Assembly: GCA_022559845.1 (NCBI GenBank)
Contig: CM040120.1
Coordinates: 163,848,334 to 163,912,333, forward strand
DNA length: 64,000 nucleotides
Reading direction: 5' to 3'
Source of the DNA: Amorphophallus konjac
Taxonomy: Eukaryota; Streptophyta; Magnoliopsida; Alismatales; Araceae
Shown here: piece by piece, positions 22,149 to 32,958 of the stretch
How the letters are laid out: each line of letters begins with the position of its first letter
Numbering within the stretch: the first letter of the stretch is position 1
Notes under the pieces: generated by a model
Databases searched by the model: none
Told to the model about the DNA's origin: nothing
Seen by the model: the letters and a program-made list of their open reading frames with translations, nothing else
Program-made: the position numbers and the translations under genes

Positions 22149-24151
22149 TTGGCCCGGTTAGGAGGTAATTGAGAGGGGGGTGAATTGATTGCCCACCCTT
22201 TTCTGTAAATATAAACACAACCCAAACAGACCACAGATACGTAGAATAAATCTAGGATAGAGGCTTGATAGAAACGGATGAAGTTAAATCAAGCAAGCTC
22301 TCACAACTCCCCAGCGCAAAGATATACTCACTCGGACAACTGTATATGGATGGACAGCTGAGTACACTCATGTCTCACCGTCTCACCGTCTCACACTCGT
22401 ATAGCGAACGAAAAAATAGATATCAACAACCACCAGACAAGCAAACAATGGCACAGTATTTTTAGGTTGTTCGGACGCACCAAGTGCGGTCCTACGTCCA
22501 CCCCTCTCACCTCGAGAGGATTTCACTATAAACGCTGCTCGATGGCAGCAACCACACACACACGGGCTCGACGGCCCACACACGCGGGTTCTCGCACGAT
22601 GACGAGACAACCCACACACACTCGGAGCAAGCTCTGAAAATATCCAGATATGAAGAATAGAATAGAAAGATACAAGCCCAGTTCAGAGAGTAGCAATCTA
22701 AACACAAGATGACTAATAAAGATGATAAACACTATGAATCTTCCCCAAAAATTCTTAATATGTTAGGAATATAAAGAGGGTAGCACTCAGAACAAAGGAA
22801 CCGAGGTTGGATGAAGCCGGTGTGGAAGATGTAGTCACCCGAAGCTCCGGATGTAGAGGATGCAGATCGTGACCTCCAACTCTGGGCATGGGCTCGATGG
22901 AAGATGATCCTAGCACACCTCTCCTTTATCTCCAACAGATGGAAACCCCTCTTCTCCTGCAAAACAAAGGAAACTCATGTTAGAAGCTCAAAGGATTTCT
23001 CTCAATCGAATGAAGGGGGCGGCATTTTAAACAAGGGGGCTTGATGCCCCAAAGGACATAAAACCCCTTCCCAAACCCCCTACATAACACATACTAGATG
23101 AAAAGGTTGCCCTAAGGCCATTAGGGTCAAAAGCTACCCCATTTTGATCCTCCCTAAAAGGTTTCAAAATAGATCCGGAAAACCCGTAAGAACGTTCAGA
23201 AAAAGTGTCGACTCATGGAGTCGACTCATTTTCCTGAATGTTCTGCCAGAATATATATAAAAACAAAACCGAGATACGAGTGTCGACCTATGGGGTCGAC
23301 ACTTTTTATGAAGTGTTCTGGCCTGTGAAAAGAACATAACATTCGTGATGAAAAGTGTTGACTTACGAGGTCGACACTTTTTCACGAACATTATGTTTTC
23401 ACAGAAATGAACATACTTACCTGAAAGTGTCGACCCATGAGGTCGACACTTTTTTCCGGGAGTTCTGCCTGAGCAAAATAGCAGAGCCCTGGTGAAAGTG
23501 TCGACCCCGCAGGTCGACACTTTCTGCTAGCGTCCACTCTTTCAACGCAAGGCAGAAACTCCACAAGTAAGTGTCGACCCCTGAGGTCGACACTTTTACT
23601 GATAGTAGTAAAATTCCAATAAATGCAATTGAAAGCACCATAAATCATAAACATGAATCAAAATTGATCCATAGAGTTCATACAACTCAGATATACGTTG
23701 ATAAGCATGAATTTTACCCGGATCAGTCCATTCACACAAGATCCAAATAGTCAAGTATTCATACCTTGTCCTTGAGAGATTGAGTGAAAAATTCCACATG
23801 TAACCTGCATTCAATTTGGCATTCAACTCAACAACTCAGTTTTACAAATGAGATTCTTCCACATTTTCCACATATTGAATTCCACATTCAAAGTATTGAG
23901 TTGATTTCTGAAAAAATCAATTGACTTATGTCCATCATTTGAGTTCAATCAACAGTAGCTCACTCAACATTTAATATGATCAACTTTTATTAAATTTGAG
24001 CATTTTGGTTGGTATAGACAAATCAATCATTCAATTCTGAAATTCAACAACCTCATCATTCATCAAATATGTATTTCAATGTGAATCAACCACAATGAGA
24101 ACTCATGACATTTCATACATGATCTCCGTCAAAACAGTCCGGGGCACAACA
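22149..24151 (-). repeat. Element 2 5' LTR
   Basis: This is a direct repeat of 13524-15520. Its gag-proximal end is TTGGCCCGG, with CGAAGCTC directly before it in place of an intact primer site. It carries the (CA)n part near 22555-22620 and the GTCGAC dyad array. The right end GGGGCACAACA is followed by the target duplication GATTA (24152-24156). Confidence 0.9.
23200..23598. repeat. Six GTCGAC dyads at about 72-bp spacing (element 2 right LTR)
   Basis: These are the same six units as 14570-14967, better preserved here: AGTGTCGAC...GTCGACACTTT starting near 23202, 23279, 23352, 23424, 23495 and 23570. Half sites lost in one LTR are often intact in the other (GTCAAC at left is GTCGAC at 23282), so the ancestral element had near-perfect dyads. 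Confidence 0.9.
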
Positions 24152-24156
24152 GATTA

Positions 24157-24801
24157 TAAATGGAGCTTCACTGAACCCTTCTGCTTGCAAGGAGGTCTCT
24201 CGTCGTGATGAAGAGAAAAGTCTTCTTCTTGTTTCAGTCACGCCGGCTGCATCAGCACGAAGAGTGGCTTGGACTACTTTTTCCTTCTTCGTATTCACTT
24301 CAACGATCTTTTCATCTCTCCTGCTTGCTTACCTCTTGAACTAGAGCTCATGCTCCTTATGTATATTGGTGTCCTAGGGTGACACCAACGTTGTCCATTT
24401 TTCAAGCAACACCCAGAATGTCACATCCACATTATTTGATCTGCTTCCACTTGCATAGTTGACTCCATTTCTGTATAGTCGGCAGGAATGTGGGTAGGTA
24501 GGAGACCATAGCAGAAAAGGTACGATTTTCTTTAGAAAATATCTCTGCCAAATCACAGTCTTCTGACACCGAAGTAATCTGACGGCTTTTTCCAGAGCAA
24601 ACGGATCCTTTGGATTAAGTTCTGGATCTTGACATCAGGTTCCGTTGGATTCAGATCCGTTCTGGTTGATTGTTGATGTGTCGACACTTTTCTGTCAGTG
24701 TGTCAAGACATCCCTTTAAAAAGCCTTGTAGATAGCTTCTGTCGATTTCAAGCATGTTCTTGTTGAACATTGATGTGTCAACACGTTACCCCCAGTGTGT
24801 C
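24157..24801 (-). mobile_element. Element 1 5' LTR, piece 2 of 3
   Basis: This is the sequence between the target duplication of element 2 and the start of element 3. It ends with GTGTCGACAC / GTGTCAAGACATCC pairs (24676-24713, 24774-24801), which continue on the far side of element 3. There is no gene. The minus-strand ORFs here do not resemble proteins. Confidence 0.75.
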
Positions 24802-25612
24802 TGTTGTTTATGTGATTTTGATGATTACAAAATACCTTTGTTGCTTAGCCTTGTGCGTGAATGCTCTTCACTTGAACTGGTTGTGGAAATGATCATGAAC
24901 TATTTCTTTTGGGATATCATCATGTGGATGCATTATAATTCTATAAGGCTTATCATCATGTGGATGAATTGTAATTCTACAAGGCTTATCATCATGTGGA
25001 TGCATACGTGCTTTGAAGTTAGCACAAACATTGCATATACATTGTCTCTACACTTGGTGAGATTGCTTTGTATTTAATGAGAAGCCTCTGTAAAAAACAT
25101 ACTTGGATAAATGTCATTTTGAGCATCATGTCATATTGAGCCACATATCATGAATGTGTACTTTGGTAATGCTAAATGAATGGAGGGAGTGATATGTGGT
25201 TTGATGAGCTTTTGGATTGATCACATGGAATGTGAATCAACATTGTTATGCGTACCTTGATTGTAAATTTGTTGATCATGCAATGGTAATTCAATATTGG
25301 AACTCCATGATTCTTACATGAACGATTCAACAAAAGAACAAGCATTTAAGGACAATGTGAAACTCAGGTGAAACAATGTTGTAAGTTCCATCTTTCACTC
25401 TTGGAATAGGTTCAACGAAGTAATTTATTGTGAACATTGTCATAGTGTTAATGCTTGATGTAAAGATCTTGATTGTCAACTAACACCTTGCTTTATCTTG
25501 TCTTTCAAGATGAAAAATCATGGTTGATCTTCATGGGATGATGGTAACATTTAATCAATTGTTTCCCATTGAATTGATGGTGTTTTTAGTTGTTTTTCAG
25601 GCCCAATCTAGT

Positions 25613-25864
25613 AGGGGTCGACCCATGGGGTCGACCCTCTCAGGTTTTGTTCAAACAGAATCAAAACAGACCCATTTTGGTGTAGTCTGCCTGAAAGGGT
25701 CGACCCCTGGGGTCGACCCCTTTAACCCAGAACTTGTTTTTAGTTCTGTTTGGTTTCTGGCAGTGCGAGGGTCGACCCTGGGGTCGACCCCTGTAAAACA
25801 GAACATAAAAAGTGTTCTGTTTGGCTTCTGATTGCCCGAGGGTCAACCCCAAGAGTCGACCCAT
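25613..25864. repeat. Four GTCGAC dyads at about 72-bp spacing (element 3 5' LTR)
   Basis: Units of GGGTCGACCC(C/A)TGGGGTCGACCC start near 25613, 25695, 25767 and 25838 (steps of 82, 72, 71). CAGAAC / GTTCTG words lie between them, as in element 2. The last unit has a decayed half site (GGTCAACC). Confidence 0.9.
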
Positions 25865-26003
25865 TCCGGTCGGACCTCGAGCCGCACTTTTTGACCGTCA
25901 TTTTCTTGCTCCGAAAGTCCAACCAATCAATTGCAAATGCCCTATACATCTCCCTAATTCGTGGATCTGGTCCCTAGGCTGTTCCTTGACCATTCTAAAC
26001 ACT

Positions 26004-26010
26004 TATATAC
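26004..26010 (+). promoter_or_regulatory. Probable TATA box, element 3 5' LTR
   Basis: TATATAC is about 140 bp downstream of the last dyad, in the context CACTTATATACAACTC. It is conserved at 34178-34184 in the other LTR. This places the dyad array in U3. Confidence 0.5.
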
Positions 26011-27415
26011 AACTCTTGGGTTGTAAACCCTAAGGAAGAGGATGCTAGATCTGAAAATTGTTTTCTTCTAACCCTTGTGTGTGCAGGTTCGGAGTTGAAG
26101 CTCCCAAGCCCTCTTCCACCTTGCTCTGAAGCTGAAATTGAAGGGAAGAAGCTTGAATCAAGGCCCAGGATCATATACAACTGAAGGCAGCATCTGAAAT
26201 CAAGATCCAACCTCTGTTCATGTTGCATCTCTTCAAAATTGCTTCAAGAACGTTCTTCATCCTATAGAGGCATTTCATGAGGGAGTAATCTTGATCTTTC
26301 ACTTCTATATCTTTTGTTTGAGATTGTTCAAGGTTTTGAATGGACATCAAAGATGTGTAATAATTATTTACATGTTCTTTGTTCACTCTCTCTTGCATAT
26401 ATATATGAGCTACAATCTTTGTGATACAACATCTCTAATGCTCATGTATTCTTTTGTATAGGTGAAGAAGAGGGGAATCTCTAAACCATTCAAGTCTATA
26501 TTCTTGTTTGAGATTAGCTTAAAGATTGAACTCATTATGTCTATCTACTCTTTCAAGTGAAGAGAGGAGATTGGAATAAGGAAAAGAGAAGCGGCTAGAG
26601 GAGAGGAAGAAGATGATGTCAAGATTATGATCATCCATCAACGAGCAAGGAGAATCAGATTTTGATGAAGAAGGGGGAGCCTTATACTTGATGCATTCTT
26701 CTAGTTTACATCTATAGAATTTGTGTGGAAGGTCATAGCATATATTTGTGATTGTTACATTTACATTTGATAGAATATTTTGTGTGGGTGTTCGGAGAAA
26801 GGGGTCTCCGAGTGTGTGTGTGGTCTTATGTGTGTCGATTTGTGCGGAGTATATCCGTGTGTGTTGTTGGGAGTTTTCTCCCGTGTGATTGTGTAGGCAT
26901 TTCCCTACGTGTGTGTGGACGGAGCTGTATCTCCGTGTAAGGTATATTGTTCGGGGTGTGTTCCCCTATGTGTGTGTATGTGTGTGTGTGCTGCTGTGGC
27001 AGCAGGTTGAGGTAAGGCCTCATGTGTGTGTTTTGCTATGAAAGTAGCGTGTGTGTGTGTTGGGGTTCGTCCTCGTGTTGCTACATTTTGTAGCGTGTAG
27101 TGAAGCCTCACTGGTTTGGTGAGAGATGGACGTAGGGAGCCCGTCCTGGTCCCGAACCACCTTAAAAATCCCCGTGTCTTGTGGTTTGATTCTTGTGATT
27201 GTGTGTTCACTATCATATCTGTTTGTGCTATCGTGTGAGCTCGGCGGGATTGAGTGAATCAAGTTTAAACTTGTTTAGATTAATTTCCTCAATCCTATCA
27301 ATCTGGTAAATTCCGCTGTTTGCTAGTTTATGTTTTTAATTGGTCATAGTTTTTAGCAGTAGGATCTATTCACCCCCCCTCTAGATCCGTGTTCCTGCAC
27401 TACGGGACCCAACAA

Positions 27416-27428
27416 TTGGTATCAGAGC
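27416..27428 (+). other. Primer binding site, element 3
   Basis: TTGGTATCAGAGC lies 1 bp after the LTR end CCCAACA. It is intact, so reverse transcription could have been primed by initiator-Met tRNA. Confidence 0.92.
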
Positions 27429-27488
27429 GAGGCTCTGTTGTCCCTAGATCTTACGATCTACAGAGTGATCCCAGTGCATTCCACAATC

Positions 27489-29326
27489 ATGAATTTTTCT
27501 ACTGAACATATATCAATGAACTGTTTGCCAATCTTCACTAGTTTGAATTTTGATTCATGACTAGGCAAACTGTGTATGGTGATCAATTCTATTAATCCTA
27601 GTCTTTGGAAATTGATTTATCATGGTCCACACATATTACCTCTAGATGAGACCAAGTGGTCTAATCAAGATAAAATGATGCATCATGATAATGTTACTGC
27701 TTTGAGTTTATTGAAAGCTTCTGTAAGTAGTAACAAGTATCCATTTGCATCTTCTTGTAGGACGGCGAAGGAGCTAATGGACCGGCTGATCAAAGCTCAA
27801 GAGAAGGAAAGATAAAAATGTCTCATGGCCGATGATACAGATCAACAAAGTGATAAAAATGCAGAAAAGGTAAATTCAGATTCTGAAGAATTTACTCTTG
27901 AAGATCTTGTTGATGCTTATGATGAGTTGGCAAAACAATATAAGAAAGTCAAGTCGGAAAACAGAAAACTGAAAAAGAAATATAAAAACATGCTCCATGA
28001 AAATGGTTCTTATGATAAGTGTTCTGAGCTTGATAAGTTAAATGAACTTTTAGAGCATGATGTTGAATGTTACAAAGAAACCATTGCCTGTTTGAGAAAT
28101 GAGAATATTTCCCTCAAGAATAAAATCAATCAATTGGAGAAAATTGAAAAAGATATAAGAAACAAAATGGAATCAAACTCAATTGATCAGGATATTTGCA
28201 ATGAATTGATTATGAATGATAAACTTGCAAATGAAAATGAAGAACTCAAAAAAGAGAGCAGTGCAATGCTAATTCAGATCTCCCTCTTGAAAGTAGATTG
28301 AAAAATCTTGAAAAACTTGAAAAAGGGAAATTTGTGATTGTTGATGAATCTGACAAGATGCTTGTGTTAGAATAAAAGATGGAAAGCTACAAAACCATTA
28401 ATGCTCAATTGAATGAAAAAGTCATTTCTTGTGAAAATGAGATCATTTCCTATGAATTGCATATTTCATCACTTGAAAAAGAAATTCTTGATCTGAATGC
28501 TTCTTTGTGTAAGTTTGTGAATGGGGAAGAAAATCTAAACAAGATATTGGGTACTAAGGTGAATTTCCAAAAAGAGGGGCTGGGCTATAATCCTGTGAAC
28601 AAAATGAACTTTGAAAATAAAGTCTACACATCTTTTGTCCATAGTTCTAATATAGCCAGCACATCAAATGGGTCTCCAAATCAATCCGTTCCTCAAACAA
28701 CAAAGCAATCAAATGAAAGTCTGAAAAAGAAACAAAATTTGCATCAAAAGGCTAAAAATGTTGTTGGTGTCACGATGAATGCCATGAAAAATCATGTTGC
28801 ACACACACATGCATCCATAAAGAAAATCTCATATTTTTATTATGGTGAACTTGGTCATATGATACATGATTACTTTTTGATGAAATCGGATGATTTGAAA
28901 GCATGCAAAAATGAACTTGTTTCCAAAAGAAAAAGGGGTGGCTATTTTACATGTGGAAAGCCAGGACACCATGTGTCACAGTGTTGGCAAGCAAATGAAA
29001 GAAAGAATTTCAAAGTCAAAAATAATTATACTTTTACAAACCCACAAAATTTTCATGCTCATCCTATTGTGAAGAAGAAAAATTTCCATGCTTATAATGA
29101 TAACGTTCATGCTAAATCACAGAAATTCGATTATCATGTTTATGAGAATCCTGTGAAGTCTCTTAGTTGTTGTCATTATTGTGGTGAGTTTGGGCATACC
29201 ATGAATGTTTGCTCCTTAATGTATTTTGATGATATGCATGCCCAAAAACTATAAAAGACACCCACTAGAGGTGCAACTAATCATCCGAGACCTAGGAAGG
29301 TTTGGGTACCCAAAGCAACCAAATGA
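27489..29326 (+). pseudogene. gag: Element 3 gag with internal deletion; no pol follows
   Basis: The probable start is the ATG at 27489, giving CLPIFTSLNFDS aligned with PPIFRGNDFDSW of element 0. In-frame stops are TGA at 27558 (Trp expected) and TAA at 27813, then a frameshift near 28300 and TAA at 29252. Domains are: gag N-terminus (LWKLIYHGPHIL, SSCRTAKELMDRL); a direct jump to KCLMADD, missing the UBN2-type half and first knuckle; a long coiled coil (27880-28550); EGLGYNPVNK; and three knuckle-like sequences of which only the last, CHYCGEFGHTMNVC (29168-29210), is a full CX2CX4HX4C. The end, KVWVPKATK and TGA at 29324, is the normal gag end just before protease in SIRE-type elements. Confidence 0.85.
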
Positions 29327-32300
29327 GAACTTTGTTGCAGGATTGTCTTGAGGCCAAGTGGAAAGCTTGGAAGCTGATGGATGTTCAAGACACAAGTACA
29401 AAAAATGAATTGCCATGGAATGCTCTTCTTCAAGTGCTGCTAAACTCCAAAGATCTAAGGAAGCTTGGATACTCAAGTCTGCAATATGAGAACTTTGATA
29501 GAGGAATGCCTTAAGGCCAATCTGTGGTCATGGGTGCTTCAAGTCGACATTTGTTGAGGCCTAAGTCGACTTGGCCAGTCTTTGGTGTAATGCTTTGGTA
29601 AACATGGGTTTGTCCTTGAATTGATACTAATTTGATTGTAGAGGCAGTCTTATGTGTTTCATGTGCCTCATATGCATAGACTTGACTCTTTACACAAGTT
29701 GGACTAAACCTGAAATTTCTGAAATTAATTTTAAACTCATGTCAGCTTGAGTGAGTCACTTGTAATTGATAGCTGTAATTCATCATACATACTTGCAGCT
29801 TATAGGAGATTATCTTGTGGAAGAAAAGCATTGATATTGGCCTTCTCATTTGTATTGAATTGATATTGACATGAATTGAGCTCTTTACAGTGCAGGTTTG
29901 ATAATGACCATCAGCCCCTGAAATCATGGTAAGAATTCAAATGTTTGAATATATCACCATGTGCCCAGATGGAGTTTAATTCATGTTTGGCATTTCTGAG
30001 CTCAGATTAACTGTCTTAGGCAGTTTTACTTGTTCCTCAGTTGGTGTCGAAATGCCCATCTTGAGGACTGATTGGTTTGAACTTTTACCCCATTACCCTT
30101 GGAGTTTCTCTTCTTATCCTAAGGAGTTTTGGAAGGGTTTTGGCATGGGGTTCTTCGTCTTTTTATATCCTTGCATGCTGCTATCTATAAGATGTGAATT
30201 TGGGATCTCAATGGAACTCCTTTGGCTAATATCGTTATATTTCTTGCAGGAGAGAAAGAAAGGAGCTCAAGAGGACTTCAATGCAAGATTAGATCTGCTT
30301 CCATTTCTTCTTGCTGATATCATTCTAATTCTTGCAGGAGAGAGAGAAAAGAGCTTGTTGATGAAGATGACAACAAGCGAAATAAAGTAAAGAATCTAAA
30401 AATGTCAATAAATGTAACTTAAGACAAAGGTGAGAAAATAAAGTGTTTGTTTGAAGCTCTTTGATCTTGATGTTAATGTCATATCTTGACAGACAGTGAT
30501 TTTGAAGTTTTGAATACCCCTTGGTTCCTCCTGACAATGTGGATGATGAATGCTTGACTGAATGGTATTGGAACATCTGAGCAGTATATATGAGAGTGTA
30601 GCCATTGAATACCTTTTGCTAAACTCCGGATGTCAAATGTGCATACATTTATTTCTGATCATCATTTCAATGATTATATGGTATATAAAATGGTGACATG
30701 TGGAAGGACATGTCAAGCCTGTCTGAAGGCTATCACCATGCATGAGAATATGTCTCCGCCTAGTACCATGAATCATTTATGCATATGGCATCCAACTTAA
30801 ATGAATTTTTTGAAATCATGCATTGATTATGGGGGAGTTTTGCATGATGAAAATTTTAAGATTGATGTTTTCCATTCTTTCAGCATGATGATGTTGTTCT
30901 GTGGCTGAACTTTTTGAGGACTGAAGTTGATCAATGTTCCATGGTCTTTACCAATGTGCAACTCATCTTTTTGGTTAAAAACACAACTGTTTTCAAGAAA
31001 AATTCACATGTGATGATTTTGATGCTTTGAATAAATTTTCTGAATTCTCTTTTCAGAATAAAGTGGTGTCCTCACATTTTAACATTTGGTAATGCATGTC
31101 ATGCATTAGTTGCATTAGGTGCATATAGAGTGTCATGTCAAATCTGGAATCGTGCATCACATTACATATTTGCAAATCACTCTCTACATATAATTCACAT
31201 AGTGCTTTTTGAAGATGAAGCTCATCGTGTGTCTTGTTGCATAGCTGGCATTTCTAGCATACATATAGTGCATATTTTGAAATGCATCATCTTGAACATT
31301 TCATGTTGCATAAATGCCAAAAAAAATACTTCCAACATTGGTCATCATATCTTTGGAGAAAACATTTCAAGCATTGAGATTGCATACCTTTTCATTTTAC
31401 ATTGCATGTGCATATCTCCATTGTATGCTTGCATGTTATTATATGCTATTCAACCCCTTCCTTTAAAACTTCTAAGACCGAATACTTCATTGTTAAATAA
31501 TGTTGCATCTGAGTCTTAACAAGTGTGCTTCATGTCAAACTCTCAGGGGGAGCATTTCATGCTTATTGCATTTATATAGGGGGAGCTACACTATCTTGTT
31601 TTAAGTTAAATTTTCTCCATACATGTTAAATCAAATTCCTACACTTCATGCACTTTAATGTGAAATTGAGTGTTATTCATAAGGATATAAGAATTTCATT
31701 TCAACACTCTAAAGTAATTCAACTTGTTGCATGGATGATAAGAGACAGTTGAGGAAAAAGCTGCCTGCCTCCACATACAAAAGATGGATGAAATGAAAGG
31801 CAGAGCAATGCTAAGTCTCACTGAGTAGACTGGGCACATGTCACCTGAGACGTGATGTGGTTCAATTTTGAAAAGTGTTGACTAAAGTATCTCTGTTTAA
31901 ATGAGGTGACAAGGTTCAGTCTCTGAGTAACCGGGGATTCTGGCATGAGCTCCATGTGTCTCCTCGCGTAAAAAGGAATTATTTTAAACCTGATCCTTCT
32001 TAGAAAAATTCAGATTGTCAGTATAAAAATTTCTGATGATATATTTGATTGAGGTAGAGCGAAGCCTCCAATACGCTGTTCTCTAGATTGAAATACAGTT
32101 TATACACTTACTATTGTGTTTACTTAAAAATCTGGTTATCCATATGGCTAAACTTCATTCTCATGTTACTCACTTGCACATGGTAATTTGATTTGTTATA
32201 TATTTTGAAAATTTGATCAATTACTTGACCTGCTATACATCTTCTCCTATTTATCTGCACAATCCTCTAGGTGTAATCATGAGCATTCTGAACTTAATGA

Positions 32301-32958
32301 CTCACTTGCACTTCTCCTACACCTATCCCCTCACTATAAATCAATTGGTATCACTTCTTGTGAAGGAGTTATGTTGCATGTATCTATAGATATCTGCTTG
32401 ATTACATTGTATGCATTTCATGTCTCATCATTTTCATACATCATGTTTCATGCATTTCACAAGAAAACTAAAAATCAAATTTGAAAATCAAAAACAGTCA
32501 TCTAATGTATCAATGTCAATGGGGGGGCTTTGCATGTGATCTTATCTGCCTAACTCATCAGGACTTGCATGAGTCAATATCTTTCTATGAGTGTTTGAGT
32601 GTTTGTTTACTTGCTCATTATTGTCATGCCATCCACCATTTCCAATTGCTGCAACTCGTGAGCATTTGCATATCGTTTTGTCATCTTGCATTCTACATGA
32701 TCATATTGTCCACATTTGCATTTCCAATTTCAACAAATTGGTATCAGCCAATTGGTATAAGAGTTTCATTTCAACATTTGGTACCCCACAGTTCTGCAAT
32801 TCGTTCATGCATATTGTGCTCATTGGTTCTCTTCATAATCCGGTTGTCCATAGGTTCCTGCCATTCTGGATTCCCCATCATGATCCCCATTTCTGATTCT
32901 GTCAAAGGGGGAGAGAGCATTATAGCATAATATTTTGTCATCATCAAAATGGGGGAGA
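29327..32958 (+). other. Element 3 long untranslated region and polypurine tract
   Basis: About 3.6 kb is AT-rich without any protein I recognise. Features seen are a local duplication TTCTTGCAGGAGAGA at 30241 and 30331, many GCAT-rich short words at 31080-31480, an AACCGGGGATTCTGGCATG piece at 31931 that matches the reverse of the 3' region of element 1, and the run AAAATGGGGGAGAT at 32945-32958 as polypurine tract. Other GGGGGAG runs at 30832, 31546 and 32908 may be alternative priming sites. The overlapping ORFs at 29983-30390, 31130-31519 and 32481-32930 lack any domain, and I do not call them genes. Confidence 0.7.

Larger units (their letters stand above)
13524..24151 (-). mobile_element. 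Copia element 2 (SIRE-like), minus strand, complete with two LTRs
   Basis: LTRs at 13524-15520 and 22149-24151 flank a decayed gag-pol on the minus strand. GATTA flanks both sides as a 5-bp target duplication. In element orientation the LTR starts TGTTGTGCCCC and ends GGGCCAACG (expected CAACA). Next to the 5' LTR the primer site is mostly deleted: only GAGC and the following TTCGGCTCTGC remain of the expected TTGGTATCAGAGC context. The insertion lies inside the LTR of element 1, so it is younger. By eye the two LTRs differ by about 5-6% in a 120-bp sample. Confidence 0.9.
24802..27414 (+). repeat. Element 3 5' LTR
   Basis: This is a direct repeat of 32959-35586. In order it holds an AT-rich start with three copies of TCATCATGTGGAT (24913-25005), the GTCGAC dyad array, a TATATAC box, a splice-like AGGTGAAG (26460), a TG-rich transcribed part with repeated GTGTGTGT (26811-27058), and an end with CACCCCCCCTCTAGATCC. 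The long Cys/Val ORFs in the TG-rich part and the His/Thr ORFs on the other strand are repeat readings. Confidence 0.9.

Noticed and set aside
13519..24156. Element 2 as a DNA transposon because of inverted motifs inside
   Set aside because: It has direct LTRs, a polypurine tract, copia gag-pol and a 5-bp duplication. The inverted motifs are the LTR dyads.
26752..27262. Cys/Val-rich and His/Thr-rich ORFs, repeated at 34920-35434
   Set aside because: Direct translations of GTGTGT/ACACAC runs in the element 3 LTRs.
29983..30390. 135-residue ORF as a gene captured by element 3
   Set aside because: Composition is that of the AT-rich surroundings, there is no recognisable domain, and it overlaps a local direct duplication (TTCTTGCAGGAGAGA).
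31130..31519. 129-residue ORF in the element 3 untranslated region
   Set aside because: Rich in His, Ile, Cys and Leu from GCAT/CATAT words. No domain and no start context.
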